DNA from: Microbacterium proteolyticum
GTDB taxonomy: Bacteria; Actinomycetota; Actinomycetes; Actinomycetales; Microbacteriaceae
Assembly (NCBI RefSeq): GCF_030818075.1
Contig: NZ_JAUSZZ010000001.1
Span: forward strand, 124,001 to 188,000
Reading direction: 5' to 3'
Length of the DNA stretch: 64,000 bases
The first letter of the stretch is position 1. The number at the start of each line of letters is the position of its first letter. The position numbers were made by a program, and so were the translations under genes. Below are positions 52,502-63,523 of the stretch, in pieces. The notes under the pieces are model-generated. The model was not told the DNA's origin and searched no databases. It was given only the letters and a program-made list of their open reading frames with translations.

Positions 52502-54253
52502 TCAGAGAGCCGGACCCACGATCGCGCTCGCACCCGCGGGAACGGAGACTCCGGTCCCGTCGAGCGTCACACCTTCCGCCGTCGCCAGCAGCACGCGTGC
52601 CCCCGAGGAGACGGATGCCGTGGCCTCGGCATCCGAGAGGTTCACGACGACCACGAGATCACCGCGACGCAGCTCGTAGACGCGACCGCCGGTCGCCTCG
52701 TGCGCCGCGGCCGAGAGGCCCTCGCGCGACGGGTCGGTCAGTTCGGGCCGCTCGCGGCGCAGCTTCGCGAGCTCCCGGTACAGGCCCAGCAGCTGGGCGT
52801 GATCGCCCTCGCCCACCTCGTCCCAATCGAGCTTGGAGTTCTCGAACGTCGACGGGTCCTGCGGGTCGGGGACGGTGGACTCGTCCCAGCCCATCTTCTC
52901 GAATTCGGCGATGCGCCCCTCGGCGGTGGCCTTGCCGAGCTCGGGCTCGGGGTGCGAGGTGAAGAACTGCCACGGCGTGGTCGCCCCCCACTCCTCGCCC
53001 ATGAAGAGCATGGGCGTGCCCGGGGCGGTGAGGGTCAGCACGGCGGCTGCCGCGAGCCGGTCGTAGCCGAGCGTCTGCGACAGGCGGTCGCCGGCGGCGC
53101 GGTTGCCGATCTGGTCGTGGTCCTGCGCGAAGGTCACCAGGCGCCAGTTCGGCACGTCCTTCGGGATGGGCTTGCCGTGCTTCTCCTCGCGGAACGACGA
53201 GTACGTGCCGTCGTGGAAGAAGCCGCCCTCGCTCACTTTGCGGAACGCGTCGATGTCGGCGAAGTCCTCGTAGTAGCCGATGGTCTCGCCGGTCAGGGCC
53301 ACGTGCGCGGTGTGGTGCCAGTCGTCCGACCACTGGGCGGTGAGCCCGTAGCCGCCGGCCTCGCGCGGGAGGATGAGCTTGGGGTCGTTCATGTCGCTCT
53401 CGGCGATGGTGGTCAGCGGGATGCCGCGGTGCGCCGACAGGGCGTCGGTGCGCTCGGCGATCTCCTGCAGCACGTGCGGCTCGCGGTGGTCGAGCAGCGC
53501 GTGCACGGCATCCAGCCGAAGACCGTCGACGTGGTAGTCGCTCATCCACATCAACGCGTTCTCGACGATGTAGGCGCGCACGGCGTGCTCATCGAGGTTG
53601 ACGGAGTCGCCCCACGTGTTGCGGCTGCCCTCGCGCAGGTACTCGCCGAACTCGGGCAGGTAGTTGCCCGACGGACCCAGGTGGTTGTAGACGACGTCCT
53701 GGATGACGGCGAGGCCCGCCGCGTGCGCCGCGTCGACGAAGCGCTGATACGCCTCGGGTCCGCCGTAGGCCTCGTGCACGGTGTACCAGAGCACGCCGTC
53801 GTAGCCCCAGTTCCAGGTGCCGTTGAAGCCGTTCACCGGCAGCAGCTCGACGTGCGTCACGCCCAGGTCGACGAGGTGGTCAAGGCGGCCGATCGCGGCA
53901 TCCAGGGTCCCCTCGGGCGTGAAGGTGCCCAGGTGGAGCTCGTAGATGAGACCACCCGCGAGTTGCTTGCCCGTCCAGGCGGCGTCGTTCCACGCGTACA
54001 CGCTCGGGTCGAACCACGCCGACGCCTCGTGCACACCGCCCGGCTGCCGGCGCGAGCGCGGGTCGGGGCGCAGGTCGTCGCCGTCACCGAGCACGAAGCC
54101 GTACCGCTCCCCGTCGGCGAGGTCGACCGGCGCCGTCCACCAGCCGCCCGAGGCCGACGCCATCTCGATGTCTTCGATCACGGTGTCGCCACTGTCGTCC
54201 AGCCGGCGCAGCCGCACCCGCTCGGCCTTGGGCGCCCAAACGTCGATGCTCAT
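52502..54253 (-). CDS. treZ: malto-oligosyltrehalose trehalohydrolase
   Basis: A 583-residue GH13 enzyme that cuts trehalose off maltooligosyl-trehalose, last step of the TreX-TreY-TreZ route from glycogen. An N-terminal beta-sandwich ([16 protein letters not shown]) precedes the barrel. Barrel motifs: DVVYNHLG, nucleophile Asp in DGLRLDAVH, acid Glu in TIAESDMND, and the third Asp in [13 protein letters not shown] at 54253 with AAGGA upstream. Last gene of treXYZ, separated from treY by a large palindrome. Confidence 0.95.
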   Translation of the reverse strand: MSIDVWAPKAERVRLRRLDDSGDTVIEDIEMASASGGWWTAPVDLADGERYGFVLGDGDDLRPDPRSRRQPGGVHEASAWFDPSVYAWNDAAWTGKQLAGGLIYELHLGTFTPEGTLDAAIGRLDHLVDLGVTHVELLPVNGFNGTWNWGYDGVLWYTVHEAYGGPEAYQRFVDAAHAAGLAVIQDVVYNHLGPSGNYLPEFGEYLREGSRNTWGDSVNLDEHAVRAYIVENALMWMSDYHVDGLRLDAVHALLDHREPHVLQEIAERTDALSAHRGIPLTTIAESDMNDPKLILPREAGGYGLTAQWSDDWHHTAHVALTGETIGYYEDFADIDAFRKVSEGGFFHDGTYSSFREEKHGKPIPKDVPNWRLVTFAQDHDQIGNRAAGDRLSQTLGYDRLAAAAVLTLTAPGTPMLFMGEEWGATTPWQFFTSHPEPELGKATAEGRIAEFEKMGWDESTVPDPQDPSTFENSKLDWDEVGEGDHAQLLGLYRELAKLRRERPELTDPSREGLSAAAHEATGGRVYELRRGDLVVVVNLSDAEATASVSSGARVLLATAEGVTLDGTGVSVPAGASAIVGPAL

Positions 54254-54265
54254 GATGTGTCCTTA

Positions 54266-54330
54266 CGCGTGAGGGGTCAGAAAGTGTCGCCGGGCGATGC
54301 GTGAGGCGACAAAATCTGACCCCTCACGCG
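54266..54330. repeat. 65-bp palindrome, family A copy 2
   Basis: 26-base arms (54266-54291, 54305-54330) and a 13-base loop, as in the copy at 9070-9134. The outer 14 bases CGCGTGAGGGGTCA are identical; three mismatches lie near AGAAAG/TTTT. Located within the tre operon, so it may form a stem-loop in the treY-treZ mRNA. Confidence 0.9.
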
Positions 54331-54338
54331 CCGAGAGA

Positions 54339-56745
54339 TCAGAAGATCAGCAGGGCCACCGGGTAGACCGAGAGGAGATCGGCCAGAGGCGTGGGACCGC
54401 CCGTGAACGAGCGACCGGTCAGCACGTCGATGAGGGGCGTGTCGGGCAGCAGCACCACCGTGTCGCGCCACCCGCCCGCAGCCGCCAGACCGTGCGGCAG
54501 ACGGGTCGCCACGGCGAACACACCACCGCGGTCGAACGCGACGACGTGATCGGATGCCACGCCCGCGGCCTCCAGCGGACGGTAGATCTCGAGCGGGTGC
54601 TCGCGGCGCAGGCGCAGCGCACGCGAGGTCACGAGCAGCTTCGCCGCACCCGTGGCATCCACCGCCGGAAGAGCAGCACCGGGCGCATCGAGCGAGGCGA
54701 GCAACCGGCGACGCTCGGCGAAGTCGACCGCGCGCCGGTTGTCGGGGTCGACCAGCGACTGCTCCCACAGCTCCGAGCCCTGATACACGTCGGGGACGCC
54801 CGGGCCCAGGAGCTGCAGCAGCTTGGCCGACAGGCCGTTCGACCAGCCCGCGGCCGAGATCTCGTCGACGAAGGCGCGCACCCGCTCGGCGGCGGGGCCG
54901 GTGGCCGCGTCGACGACCGCGTGCATGCGCTCCTCGAAGGCCTCGTCCTGCTCCCACCAGCCGGTGACCTCGCTCGCCTCGCGCGCCGCCTTCTCGGCGT
55001 AGGCGTGCAACCGCTCGCGGTACACCTTGAGACCCTCCGGAGTGGATGCCGACTCCGGCCACGCCCCCACGATGGCCTGCCACAACAACGCGTCGAAGGG
55101 TCCGTGCCCGGTCGAGGCGATCTCGCGGAACTCGCCCAGCACCTCGGCCCAGCGCGCGGGGATCTCCGCGAGCACCGCGATGCGGGCGCGCGTGTCCTCC
55201 CCGCGCTTGGTGTCGTGGGTCGAGAGCGTGGTCATGGCCGTTGGCCACGACGCGTGACGCAACGCCTGGGCGGTGTGGAAGCCCGCGACGTCGAGCGAGA
55301 ACTGCCCCGGGTCGCCGCCGACCTCGGTAAGCGAGCCGAGTCGCGTGTAGCGGTAGAACGCCGTGTCTTCGACGCCCTTCGCCATCACGGGACCGGTCGT
55401 CTGCTGGAAACGCCAGGCGACCTCGAGGCTCGTGTCGGCGAGCACCGGCACGAGCTTCTCGATCACGTCGCCGAGCTCGGGGCGACGCACCTCGGCCTCG
55501 CCCGCGGCGGCGTCGAGGTGCTGACGGCCCGCGGGAAGGTACGAGCGGTACACGGGGAAGCACGCGAGGAGCTCGGCGAGCGCATCCTGCAGCACGTCGG
55601 CCCCGAACTCCTCACGCAGCGCCGACGGCAGCCCCCGCACCAGGCGGCGGATCTCCGACACCTGGATCGAGTCGGCGATCTTGCGCTTGGTGTCGTGGAT
55701 GAGGTCGTGCCAGCCGGTGAGCGCGGGCAGGTCGCTGTCGGTGCGCAGTCGCGCGTCGAGGGCGTCGAGCGCGGCCTCTCCCGCGGGGTCGGTGAGCACG
55801 CGGTCGATCTCGGCGAGCGCGTCGTACCCGGTCGTGCCGGCGGTCTTCCACCACGACGGCAGTGCTTCGCCGTGCTCGAGGATCTTCTCGCCGAGCACGT
55901 ACCCGACCTCCCCCTCGCCCGCTTCCTCGAGCGCGACGGCGAGCTGGTCGAGGTAGCCGCCCGGGTCGACGAGCCCGTCCGGGTGGTCCACGCGCAGGCC
56001 GTCGGCCAGGCCCTCGCGCACCCAGCGCAGGATCTCGGCGTGGGTCGCCTGGAACACCTCGGGCAATTCGACGCGCACGCCCGCGAGGGTCGTGACGGCG
56101 AAGAAGCGGCGGTAGTTGAGGTCGGCCGCCTCGTCCTGCCAGAACCGCAGCTCGAAGTTCTGCGCGTCCAGCAGTGCGACCAGGGCATCGCGCGAGCCCG
56201 AGGCCGCGGCATCCGTTCCCGTTCCCGGCGCCACCGGGAAGACGTTGTCGTAATAGCGGATCAGCCCGTCGGGGGCGTCGGTCGCCGGCGTCGGATCGTA
56301 CGAGATCTCGTCGATCACGGCGTCGAGGTGGTCGCCCAGCACCGGCACGCGCAGCTTGCCGCCGCCGAACTCCCAGTCGATGTCGAACGAGTCGGCGTAC
56401 GCGGAGGCACGACCCTGGCGCAGCACGTCCCACCACCACGCGTTCGTGCGCGGTTCCGAGACGCCCATGTGGTTGGGCACGATGTCGATCAGGATGCCGA
56501 GATCCTGGGGCCCGCGCCGCCGCGACGAAGCGGTCGAGACCCGCGGCACCGCCGCGAGCGGGGTCGACCCGCGTCACGTCGACGACGTCGTACCCGTGGT
56601 CCGAACCCGGGGTGGCCTCGAGGATCGGCGAGAGGTACGCCCACGAGACCCCGAGGTCACGGAGGTAGTCCGTGACCTCGGCGGCCTCGTCGAGCGTGAA
56701 CGATTCGCGGATCTGCAGGCGGTAGGTCGAGAGCGGATGCCGCAT
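54339..56745 (-). pseudogene. treY: malto-oligosyltrehalose synthase, one frameshift (801 aa if corrected)
   Basis: A GH13 enzyme that turns the reducing end of a maltodextrin into a trehalose unit. ATG at 56745, 5 bases after the treX stop, opens the family N-terminus [20 protein letters not shown]. The frame breaks in GGGG at 56507-56510, after RFVAAARA; with one base fewer it continues [19 protein letters not shown] and runs unbroken to the stop. Catalytic marks are [13 protein letters not shown] and the Glu segment [13 protein letters not shown]. The rest of the gene is perfectly conserved in pattern, so a base-calling error is more likely than loss of the enzyme. Confidence 0.88.
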
Positions 56746-56750
56746 CGGAA

Positions 56751-58973
<2,223 letters not shown>

Positions 58974-59054
58974 GATAGACCAGCGTCGTTTCCGGCTCGG
59001 GCCGCAGTCATCGCTGTTGACACTCACCACCGCCGCGGCTATGCGCGCGGGTCT

Positions 59055-59543
59055 CTATGCACGCTCCGGAGGGTGGCGCAACAACTCGATGCGCTCGTCG
59101 AGATAGCGCGCGAGGGGCATGTAGCCGCCGGCCGTGCTCCACCGCACGACCACCTCTCCCCCGCGTACGGCCAAGGGCGTCGAGGTCCTCTCCAGACGGG
59201 CGGGATCGAGGCGGTGCCACCCGATGTGCACCGTCTCCCCCTCGGGAACGCCGCCGCGCGCGGCCGCTGCCGCGAGCTCGGCGCGCCGCCGCTGGGACTC
59301 GGCGGCGAAACCGCGGCGCACCTCCGCCCGGGAGCGCACGATGTCGCCGGTGGCGAGAACCTCGTCGTCCGTCAGCAGCAGCACGCCGAGGTGCCACGCC
59401 GTCCCGCGGGGGACGATGCGCGCTGCGCGCGGGATGCCGAGCAGCCGGCGCCCCTCCTGCAGCTCGCCGATCCGCTCGCGCGGCGCGTCCGCCAGCGCCG
59501 CTCGTGCCGCGGTCAGGAGCGCGTTCGGCGTCGGCTCGTTCAT
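59055..59543 (-). CDS. conserved actinobacterial protein of unknown function
   Basis: A 162-residue soluble protein I do not recognise. Features: RIGELQEGRRLLGIPRAARIVPRGTAWH, read in two parts, and a C-terminal strand-helix HIGWHRLDP ... WSTAGGYMPLARYLDERIELL. No signal peptide or membrane segment. ATG at 59543 overlaps the stop of the coiled-coil gene as ATGA, so the two proteins are translated together and may work together. Confidence 0.75.
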   Translation of the reverse strand: MNEPTPNALLTAARAALADAPRERIGELQEGRRLLGIPRAARIVPRGTAWHLGVLLLTDDEVLATGDIVRSRAEVRRGFAAESQRRRAELAAAAARGGVPEGETVHIGWHRLDPARLERTSTPLAVRGGEVVVRWSTAGGYMPLARYLDERIELLRHPPERA

Positions 59544-60391
59544 CCGTCGCCCCCGTCGTCTCGCTGAGCCTCGGCTCGCTCGACCGCACGTCGGGCGGCG
59601 TGCACCGCGTCGGCCGCTGCCGCCCGCTCGCCCTCGCGACGGTCCACCACCGCGTCGGCCTCGGCGGCGTCGTCCTCGGCGCGCGCGAGGTCGGCCCGAA
59701 GGGCGTCGACACGCTCATGCGCCCGATCGGCCCTCTCGCGCGCCGCGTCGAGCTTCTTCTCGACCGATGCCTGCTCGCGCTCCGCGCCGGCGCGCGCTCG
59801 CTCGGCCTCGCGCACCGCCCGCTCGGCGGCCTTGCGCGCCCGGCGGGCCGCGAGGTCGTCACGCGGTGGCGGCGTCGGCAGCGCGGCGGGAAGCGACCCG
59901 GCGACCGACGAGGCGAGGGCGTCGCCGTCGAGCGCGGCCAGGTCGACCGCGGCCACGAGACGCCCGGTCAGGATCGCCGCGGCGGCGGTCTCGTCGACGA
60001 TCGCCGCGTTGACGCTCTTCTCCACGGCATCCGCCATCGCCGAGCTCAACGGCGTCCCGGCGGCGGAGGCGAGCTCGGCCGCACGGCGGGCGAGGGCCGA
60101 CACCAACTGGCGCCGCTGACGTCCCAGGCGAGCGAGTTCCGCGGCATCCCGGTCGTCCTGCGCTTCGTGCAGTGCGCGCGAGAGCTCGACGGCCTCGCCC
60201 AGCTGTCCGTCCCGCACGAGCAGATTCACCGCCCACGCGGCGACCGTGGGCTTGCGCAGCTTCGCGACGCGGCGGCCGACGGCGCCGCCCGCCTCGGCGG
60301 CCCGCTCATTGCGGGCGGCGGTGAAACGCGCGGGCGGAAGGATCAGCAGCTCGGCGGCGACCTCGTCGAGGCGGGCGTCGTCGTCGCTCAT
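59540..60391 (-). CDS. conserved coiled-coil protein of unknown function
   Basis: A 283-residue protein. The N-terminal 60 residues hold a pattern shared with many actinobacterial proteins of unknown role (LPPARFTAARNERA and KLRKPTVAAWAVNLLVR). Residues 185-283 are an Ala/Arg/Glu-rich coiled coil. ATG at 60391, 6 bases after GACAAT. Coupled to the next gene by a 4-base overlap. Confidence 0.78.
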   Translation of the reverse strand: MSDDDARLDEVAAELLILPPARFTAARNERAAEAGGAVGRRVAKLRKPTVAAWAVNLLVRDGQLGEAVELSRALHEAQDDRDAAELARLGRQRRQLVSALARRAAELASAAGTPLSSAMADAVEKSVNAAIVDETAAAAILTGRLVAAVDLAALDGDALASSVAGSLPAALPTPPPRDDLAARRARKAAERAVREAERARAGAEREQASVEKKLDAARERADRAHERVDALRADLARAEDDAAEADAVVDRREGERAAAADAVHAARRAVERAEAQRDDGGDG

Positions 60392-60397
60392 GCATCC

Positions 60398-60403
60398 ATT
60401 GTC
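60398..60403 (-). promoter_or_regulatory. leaderless -10-like hexamer of the coiled-coil gene
   Basis: GACAAT, 6 bases before ATG 60391, identical to the hexamer before the SNF2 gene. Confidence 0.4.
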
Positions 60404-60428
60404 CCCGCACGCGCGGAGGGCGGCCAGG

Positions 60429-61106
60429 TCAGAGCGGGACGAACCCCGGGCGCGGCCCGCGGATCTCGCGGTGCAGCCGTTCCATGCGTGCGTCGAGCTC
60501 GGATGCGGTGTCGGCGGCGTTCTTCAGCTCGGCGAGCAGCTCCTGCGGGACGAGACGGTCGTACTTGTAGTAGATCTTGTGCTCCAGGCTCGCCCAGAAA
60601 TCCATCGCGATGGTGCGGAACTGCACCTCGACGGGCACGTCGACCCGCCCTGTCGAGAGGTAGACCGGCACCTCCACGATGACGTGCAGACTCTTGTAGC
60701 CGTTGGCCTTCGGCTCGGCGATGTAGTCCTTCACGTCGCGGACGGTGATGTCGTCCTGACGGGTGAGCAGATCGGACAACCGGTACGCGTCATCGACGAA
60801 GCTGCAGGTGATGCGGATGCCGGCGATGTCGGTGATGGCCGAGCGGATCGAGTCGAAATCCGTCTCGATACCCTTCCTGCGCACCTTGTCGACGAGACTG
60901 TCGGGTGACTTCACCCGACTGGAGACGTGCTCGATCGGGTTGTACGCGTGCATCTCCTGGAACTCTTCGCGAAGGATCGAGATCTTCGTCTCGATCTCAG
61001 CGAGCCCGAAGCGGTACTCCATGAGGAATCGCTGGAACTCGTCACGAAGCGCGCGAAGGGCAGCACTGGAGACGGTGATCTGCTGATCGTCCAGCGGGTC
61101 CGTCAT
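60429..61106 (-). CDS. small alarmone synthetase (GTP pyrophosphokinase, RelA/SpoT domain)
   Basis: A 225-residue single-domain (p)ppGpp synthetase of the RelP/RelQ type; there is no hydrolase or regulatory domain. Synthetase motifs are VSSRVKSPDSLVDKVRRKG, DIAGIRITCSFVDDAYRL, the substrate loop EPKANGYKSLHVIV and VEVQFRTIAMDFWASLEHK. Length is typical for the class. ATG at 61106, 7 bases after TACCGT. It lies a few genes before treXYZ on the same strand, which places stringent signalling near a stress-sugar pathway; a functional link is only a guess. Confidence 0.93.
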   Translation of the reverse strand: MTDPLDDQQITVSSAALRALRDEFQRFLMEYRFGLAEIETKISILREEFQEMHAYNPIEHVSSRVKSPDSLVDKVRRKGIETDFDSIRSAITDIAGIRITCSFVDDAYRLSDLLTRQDDITVRDVKDYIAEPKANGYKSLHVIVEVPVYLSTGRVDVPVEVQFRTIAMDFWASLEHKIYYKYDRLVPQELLAELKNAADTASELDARMERLHREIRGPRPGFVPL

Positions 61107-61113
61107 GCAACCG

Positions 61114-61119
61114 ACGGTA
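61114..61119 (-). promoter_or_regulatory. leaderless -10 hexamer of the alarmone synthetase gene
   Basis: TACCGT, 7 bases before ATG 61106. Confidence 0.5.
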
Positions 61120-61150
61120 GTGACGACGACTACGAGGCGGCTGGGAGCCC

Positions 61151-61291
61151 TCAGCGTCTCTCCGGACGCGACGCGCGCGGAACCAACTCACCGTCGATGA
61201 CGTCGATGCCGATCAAGCCGCGGAAGACCTCCGGCAGGTCGTCGGGATCGTCCGCCGGCTGTGGATGCGGGGGAATCGGGGGGTGTGTCAC
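61151..61291 (-). CDS. small protein, 46 aa, unknown
   Basis: GTG at 61291 is preceded by AAGGAGAG at ideal distance, one of the best ribosome sites in the window. The product is Pro-rich at first (THPPIPPHPQPADDPDDLP) and ends EVFRGLIGIDVIDGELVPRA. No family recognised. It ends 44 bases before the alarmone synthetase gene on the same strand. Confidence 0.6.
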   Translation of the reverse strand: MTHPPIPPHPQPADDPDDLPEVFRGLIGIDVIDGELVPRASRPERR

Positions 61292-61396
61292 GGCGCTCTC
61301 CTTCCGTGCTTTCCCCCACCATGACAGGCGTCTCCTCCGCCGCCCGGTGGTCTTGACACCGGCCATCGGTCCGCATACTCCGTCGGCGCACTGGCG

Positions 61397-61402
61397 TATC
61401 GT
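61397..61402 (+). promoter_or_regulatory. leaderless -10 hexamer of DUF7882 gene 1
   Basis: TATCGT, 6 bases before ATG 61409. Confidence 0.5.
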
Positions 61403-61408
61403 GGCCGC

Positions 61409-61735
61409 ATGGGCACCATCCATTACGGCGGAAGCGGCACGACAGTCCACATCGAGGACCGCGCTCTGGCACACCTGAAGGTCGTGATCTCGACGAAACT
61501 TCGCCGCGGCGAGTGCTTCACCCTGTCGTGGCGTCATCGCGACGACGAAGAGCGCGGACGCAGCACCCTGTGGCTGCATCCGGCAATCCCGCTGCGTTTC
61601 GTTTTCGACGAGGCCGAGCCGGCGGCCCTCAGCCGCGAATGGATCGAGCGCCTTGCCGACTCCGCCAACTCGTCGGGCGGCATCATGCTCGTCCCCGAAG
61701 ACATGAGCCCCGCCGAGCATCCGAACCCGAGCTGA
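61409..61735 (+). CDS. DUF7882 family protein, paralogue 1
   Basis: A 108-residue cytoplasmic protein of a small family that, from memory, is largely confined to Microbacteriaceae and often mislabelled ATP-dependent DNA ligase; no ligase motif is present. Family pattern: YGG, IEDRALAHLKVVISTKLRRG, LSWRH, WLHPAIPLRFVF, and a C-terminal SANSSGGIMLVPE. Closest in the window to paralogue 3. Confidence 0.85.
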   Translation: MGTIHYGGSGTTVHIEDRALAHLKVVISTKLRRGECFTLSWRHRDDEERGRSTLWLHPAIPLRFVFDEAEPAALSREWIERLADSANSSGGIMLVPEDMSPAEHPNPS

Positions 61736-61767
61736 GCGGCGACAGCCCTCAGACGGTCGATCGGGCC

Positions 61768-62085
61768 TCAGCCCTCTTCGACGTGGGCGTCTTCGCTGGG
61801 TTCCGGCGTGATGGCGAGCCCGTTGGGGCCGGAGGCTGCCAGCATCAGGTCTTCGACCCACACGCGGTTGATGCGCGGCTGGCGGCTGCCGTAGAAGTGG
61901 AACTGAATCGGCACGGACGGGTGCATCCAGAAGCTGCGACGACCACTGCCGTCACCGACCTCGACGTCGAACATGAACGACTCCGACCGGCGCAGCTTGT
62001 TCATCACGACGATGCGCAGGTGCGCCAGCGTGCGGTCATCGATGTCGACCGCGTTGGCCACCGTGTCGTAGATGAATCTGCCCAT
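61768..62085 (-). CDS. DUF7882 family protein, paralogue 2
   Basis: A 105-residue member of a distinct subtype: GRFIYDTVANAVDIDDRTLA, VVMNKLRRSESFMFDVEVG, WMHPSVPIQFHFYG. It faces the other two paralogues. ATG at 62085 matches the family start and follows TAGGCT by 7 bases; an upstream in-frame ATG is unlikely. Confidence 0.85.
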   Translation of the reverse strand: MGRFIYDTVANAVDIDDRTLAHLRIVVMNKLRRSESFMFDVEVGDGSGRRSFWMHPSVPIQFHFYGSRQPRINRVWVEDLMLAASGPNGLAITPEPSEDAHVEEG

Positions 62086-62092
62086 ACAAGCG

Positions 62093-62098
62093 AGCCTA
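62093..62098 (-). promoter_or_regulatory. leaderless -10 hexamer of DUF7882 gene 2
   Basis: TAGGCT, 7 bases before ATG 62085. Confidence 0.5.
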
Positions 62099-62187
62099 GT
62101 CGAGGAACGCACAGCGTCATCCGCTTTCCGAGTTGCCATGTCGGCCCACCCGAATCAACCCCTCGGGAGTCTCGTGGGCGCCGCGAC

Positions 62188-62193
62188 TAGCGT
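62188..62193 (+). promoter_or_regulatory. leaderless -10 hexamer of DUF7882 gene 3
   Basis: TAGCGT, 6 bases before GTG 62200; it favours this GTG over the one at 62198. Confidence 0.5.
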
Positions 62194-62199
62194 GCCGGT

Positions 62200-62511
62200 G
62201 TGGGAACGCTTTACTACGGCGACGTCGCGACGCCGATCGAGATCGACGACCGGGCACTGGCGCACGTGAAGGTGGTCATCGCCACCAAGCTGCGCCGCGG
62301 CGAGAGCTTCACCCTGTCATGGACGCACGGACCCGACCAGGAGGTCGGGCGCAGCACGGTGTGGCTGCACCCCTCCATCCCGCTGCGCTTCGTGTTCGAC
62401 GAACCCGAGCCGGCACTGTTGAGCCGCGCGTGGATCGAAGCACTGGCCACCTCGGCGAACTCGTCCGGAGGCTTGCTCCTGGTCGAGGAACCCGAGCACC
62501 CGGGGACCTGA
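62200..62511 (+). CDS. DUF7882 family protein, paralogue 3
   Basis: A 103-residue protein close to paralogue 1: YYGD, IDDRALAHVKVVIATKLRRG, LSWTHG, WLHPSIPLRFVFDEPEP and TSANSSGGLLLVEE. The first two-thirds are nearly the same as paralogue 1, so a local duplication is likely. GTG at 62200. Confidence 0.85.
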   Translation: MGTLYYGDVATPIEIDDRALAHVKVVIATKLRRGESFTLSWTHGPDQEVGRSTVWLHPSIPLRFVFDEPEPALLSRAWIEALATSANSSGGLLLVEEPEHPGT

Positions 62512-62512
62512 C

Positions 62513-62767
62513 TCAGCCGCTGAGCTGATCGAGGATCTCGCGCGCTCCCTCTTCGACCGCAGTCGGCACCACGAGCGGACGACCCGCCGAGAAAGCCTCC
62601 CATTCGCGCAGGACGACGCCCTCGACGTGGGCCGGGTCTTCGCGCGGATACTCGGCCCGCAGACGGGCGACGACGTCGCGGAAGGATGCCACGGGCACTC
62701 CATCGATTGCGGCGACGACCTCGCGGGGGCCCGCGTCGACGCTCGTATCGACCGCGCGTTCGTCCAT
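62513..62767 (-). CDS. small protein, possible three-helix dimerisation domain
   Basis: An 84-residue acidic helical protein. The run VVARLRAEYPREDPAHVEGV followed by LVVPTAVEEGAREILDQL resembles a small actinobacterial three-helix bundle family often found next to sensors or regulators; this is by pattern only. ATG at 62767. Its end nearly touches DUF7882 paralogue 3, which converges on it. Confidence 0.65.
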   Translation of the reverse strand: MDERAVDTSVDAGPREVVAAIDGVPVASFRDVVARLRAEYPREDPAHVEGVVLREWEAFSAGRPLVVPTAVEEGAREILDQLSG

Positions 62768-62861
62768 GCCTTCATGGTTTCACGCCGCCGGGCGGCGGCC
62801 TAATGCTCTCGGGACGAGAAGTTCGGCGATCTACCGAACCGCAGCCGGGGTGACGCCTCGG

Positions 62862-63389
62862 TCAGTGGGCGGAACCGGCCTCGACGGGGTGCGGGTCGAC
62901 CTGGTCGACGGCGTCCTGCAGCCGGCCCAGGCAGGCCATGACCGCCGCGCTCTCTTCCGGCGTCATGTCGACCACGGCGGCCATCATGCGCGAGTGCATC
63001 GACCCGAGGGTCGCCCGCACCTCGGCGTCGCTCTCGGCCGTGGCCACGATGAAGATGCTGCGGCGATCGGTGGGGTGCGGCTCGCGGACCACGTGACCGG
63101 TCTTCTCGAGGCGGTCGACGATCGCGGTGGTCGAAGCCGTGGAGACCCCGAGGTAGCGCGTCAGCTCGCTGGGCGAGACCCGTCGGTTCTGGCCGGCTGC
63201 CTTCAACAGGTAGCGGAGCACGAGGAGCTCGTTCTCCCCCATCGACATCGACTCGCGCGTCCGGCGGCGCATGGCCACCTCCGCGGCGCGATAGACGCGG
63301 AAGGCCTGGAGCACCTCGACGGCTCGCCGACGACGATCCTCCTCGCTGGCGCCGTACCAGTAGCGCGCTGATTCCGACCGGGGTTCCAC
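62862..63389 (-). CDS. MarR family transcriptional regulator
   Basis: A 175-residue MarR-type winged-helix regulator: NELLVLRYLLKAAGQNRR, SPSELTRYLGVSTASTTAIV (recognition helix) and the wing HPTDRRSIFIVAT. GTG at 63389 lies 6 bases after TAGGAT. Divergent from a second MarR gene, with an inverted repeat between them that one or both may bind. Confidence 0.92.
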   Translation of the reverse strand: MEPRSESARYWYGASEEDRRRRAVEVLQAFRVYRAAEVAMRRRTRESMSMGENELLVLRYLLKAAGQNRRVSPSELTRYLGVSTASTTAIVDRLEKTGHVVREPHPTDRRSIFIVATAESDAEVRATLGSMHSRMMAAVVDMTPEESAAVMACLGRLQDAVDQVDPHPVEAGSAH

Positions 63390-63395
63390 CAGGGC

Positions 63396-63401
63396 ATCCT
63401 A
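63396..63401 (-). promoter_or_regulatory. leaderless -10 hexamer of the leftward MarR gene
   Basis: TAGGAT, 6 bases before GTG 63389. Confidence 0.5.
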
Positions 63402-63452
63402 CGGCAGCTCCGCCGTCCAGCCCCCTGCCGAGGCGCCGCATCGGCGGGTAGC

Positions 63453-63479
63453 ATCAAATACAACGCTTGGCTACTTGAT
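63453..63479. promoter_or_regulatory. candidate MarR operator
   Basis: ATCAAATA (63453-63460) and TACTTGAT (63472-63479) form an inverted repeat with one mismatch and an 11-base centre, in the most AT-rich part of the gap between the two MarR genes. Confidence 0.5.
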
Positions 63480-63523
63480 CGGAAGTCGAGACACTCACCC
63501 ATCGAGACAACGGAGGAGGCGAG

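Noticed and set aside
54339..56549. A shorter treY starting at about 56549
   Set aside because: It would remove the conserved N-terminal barrel segment that is present just upstream in the next frame; a single-base frameshift explains the break better.
61409..62511. DUF7882 proteins as DNA ligase fragments
   Set aside because: They contain no ligase nucleotidyltransferase motif and are complete small proteins with their own promoters and consistent length.
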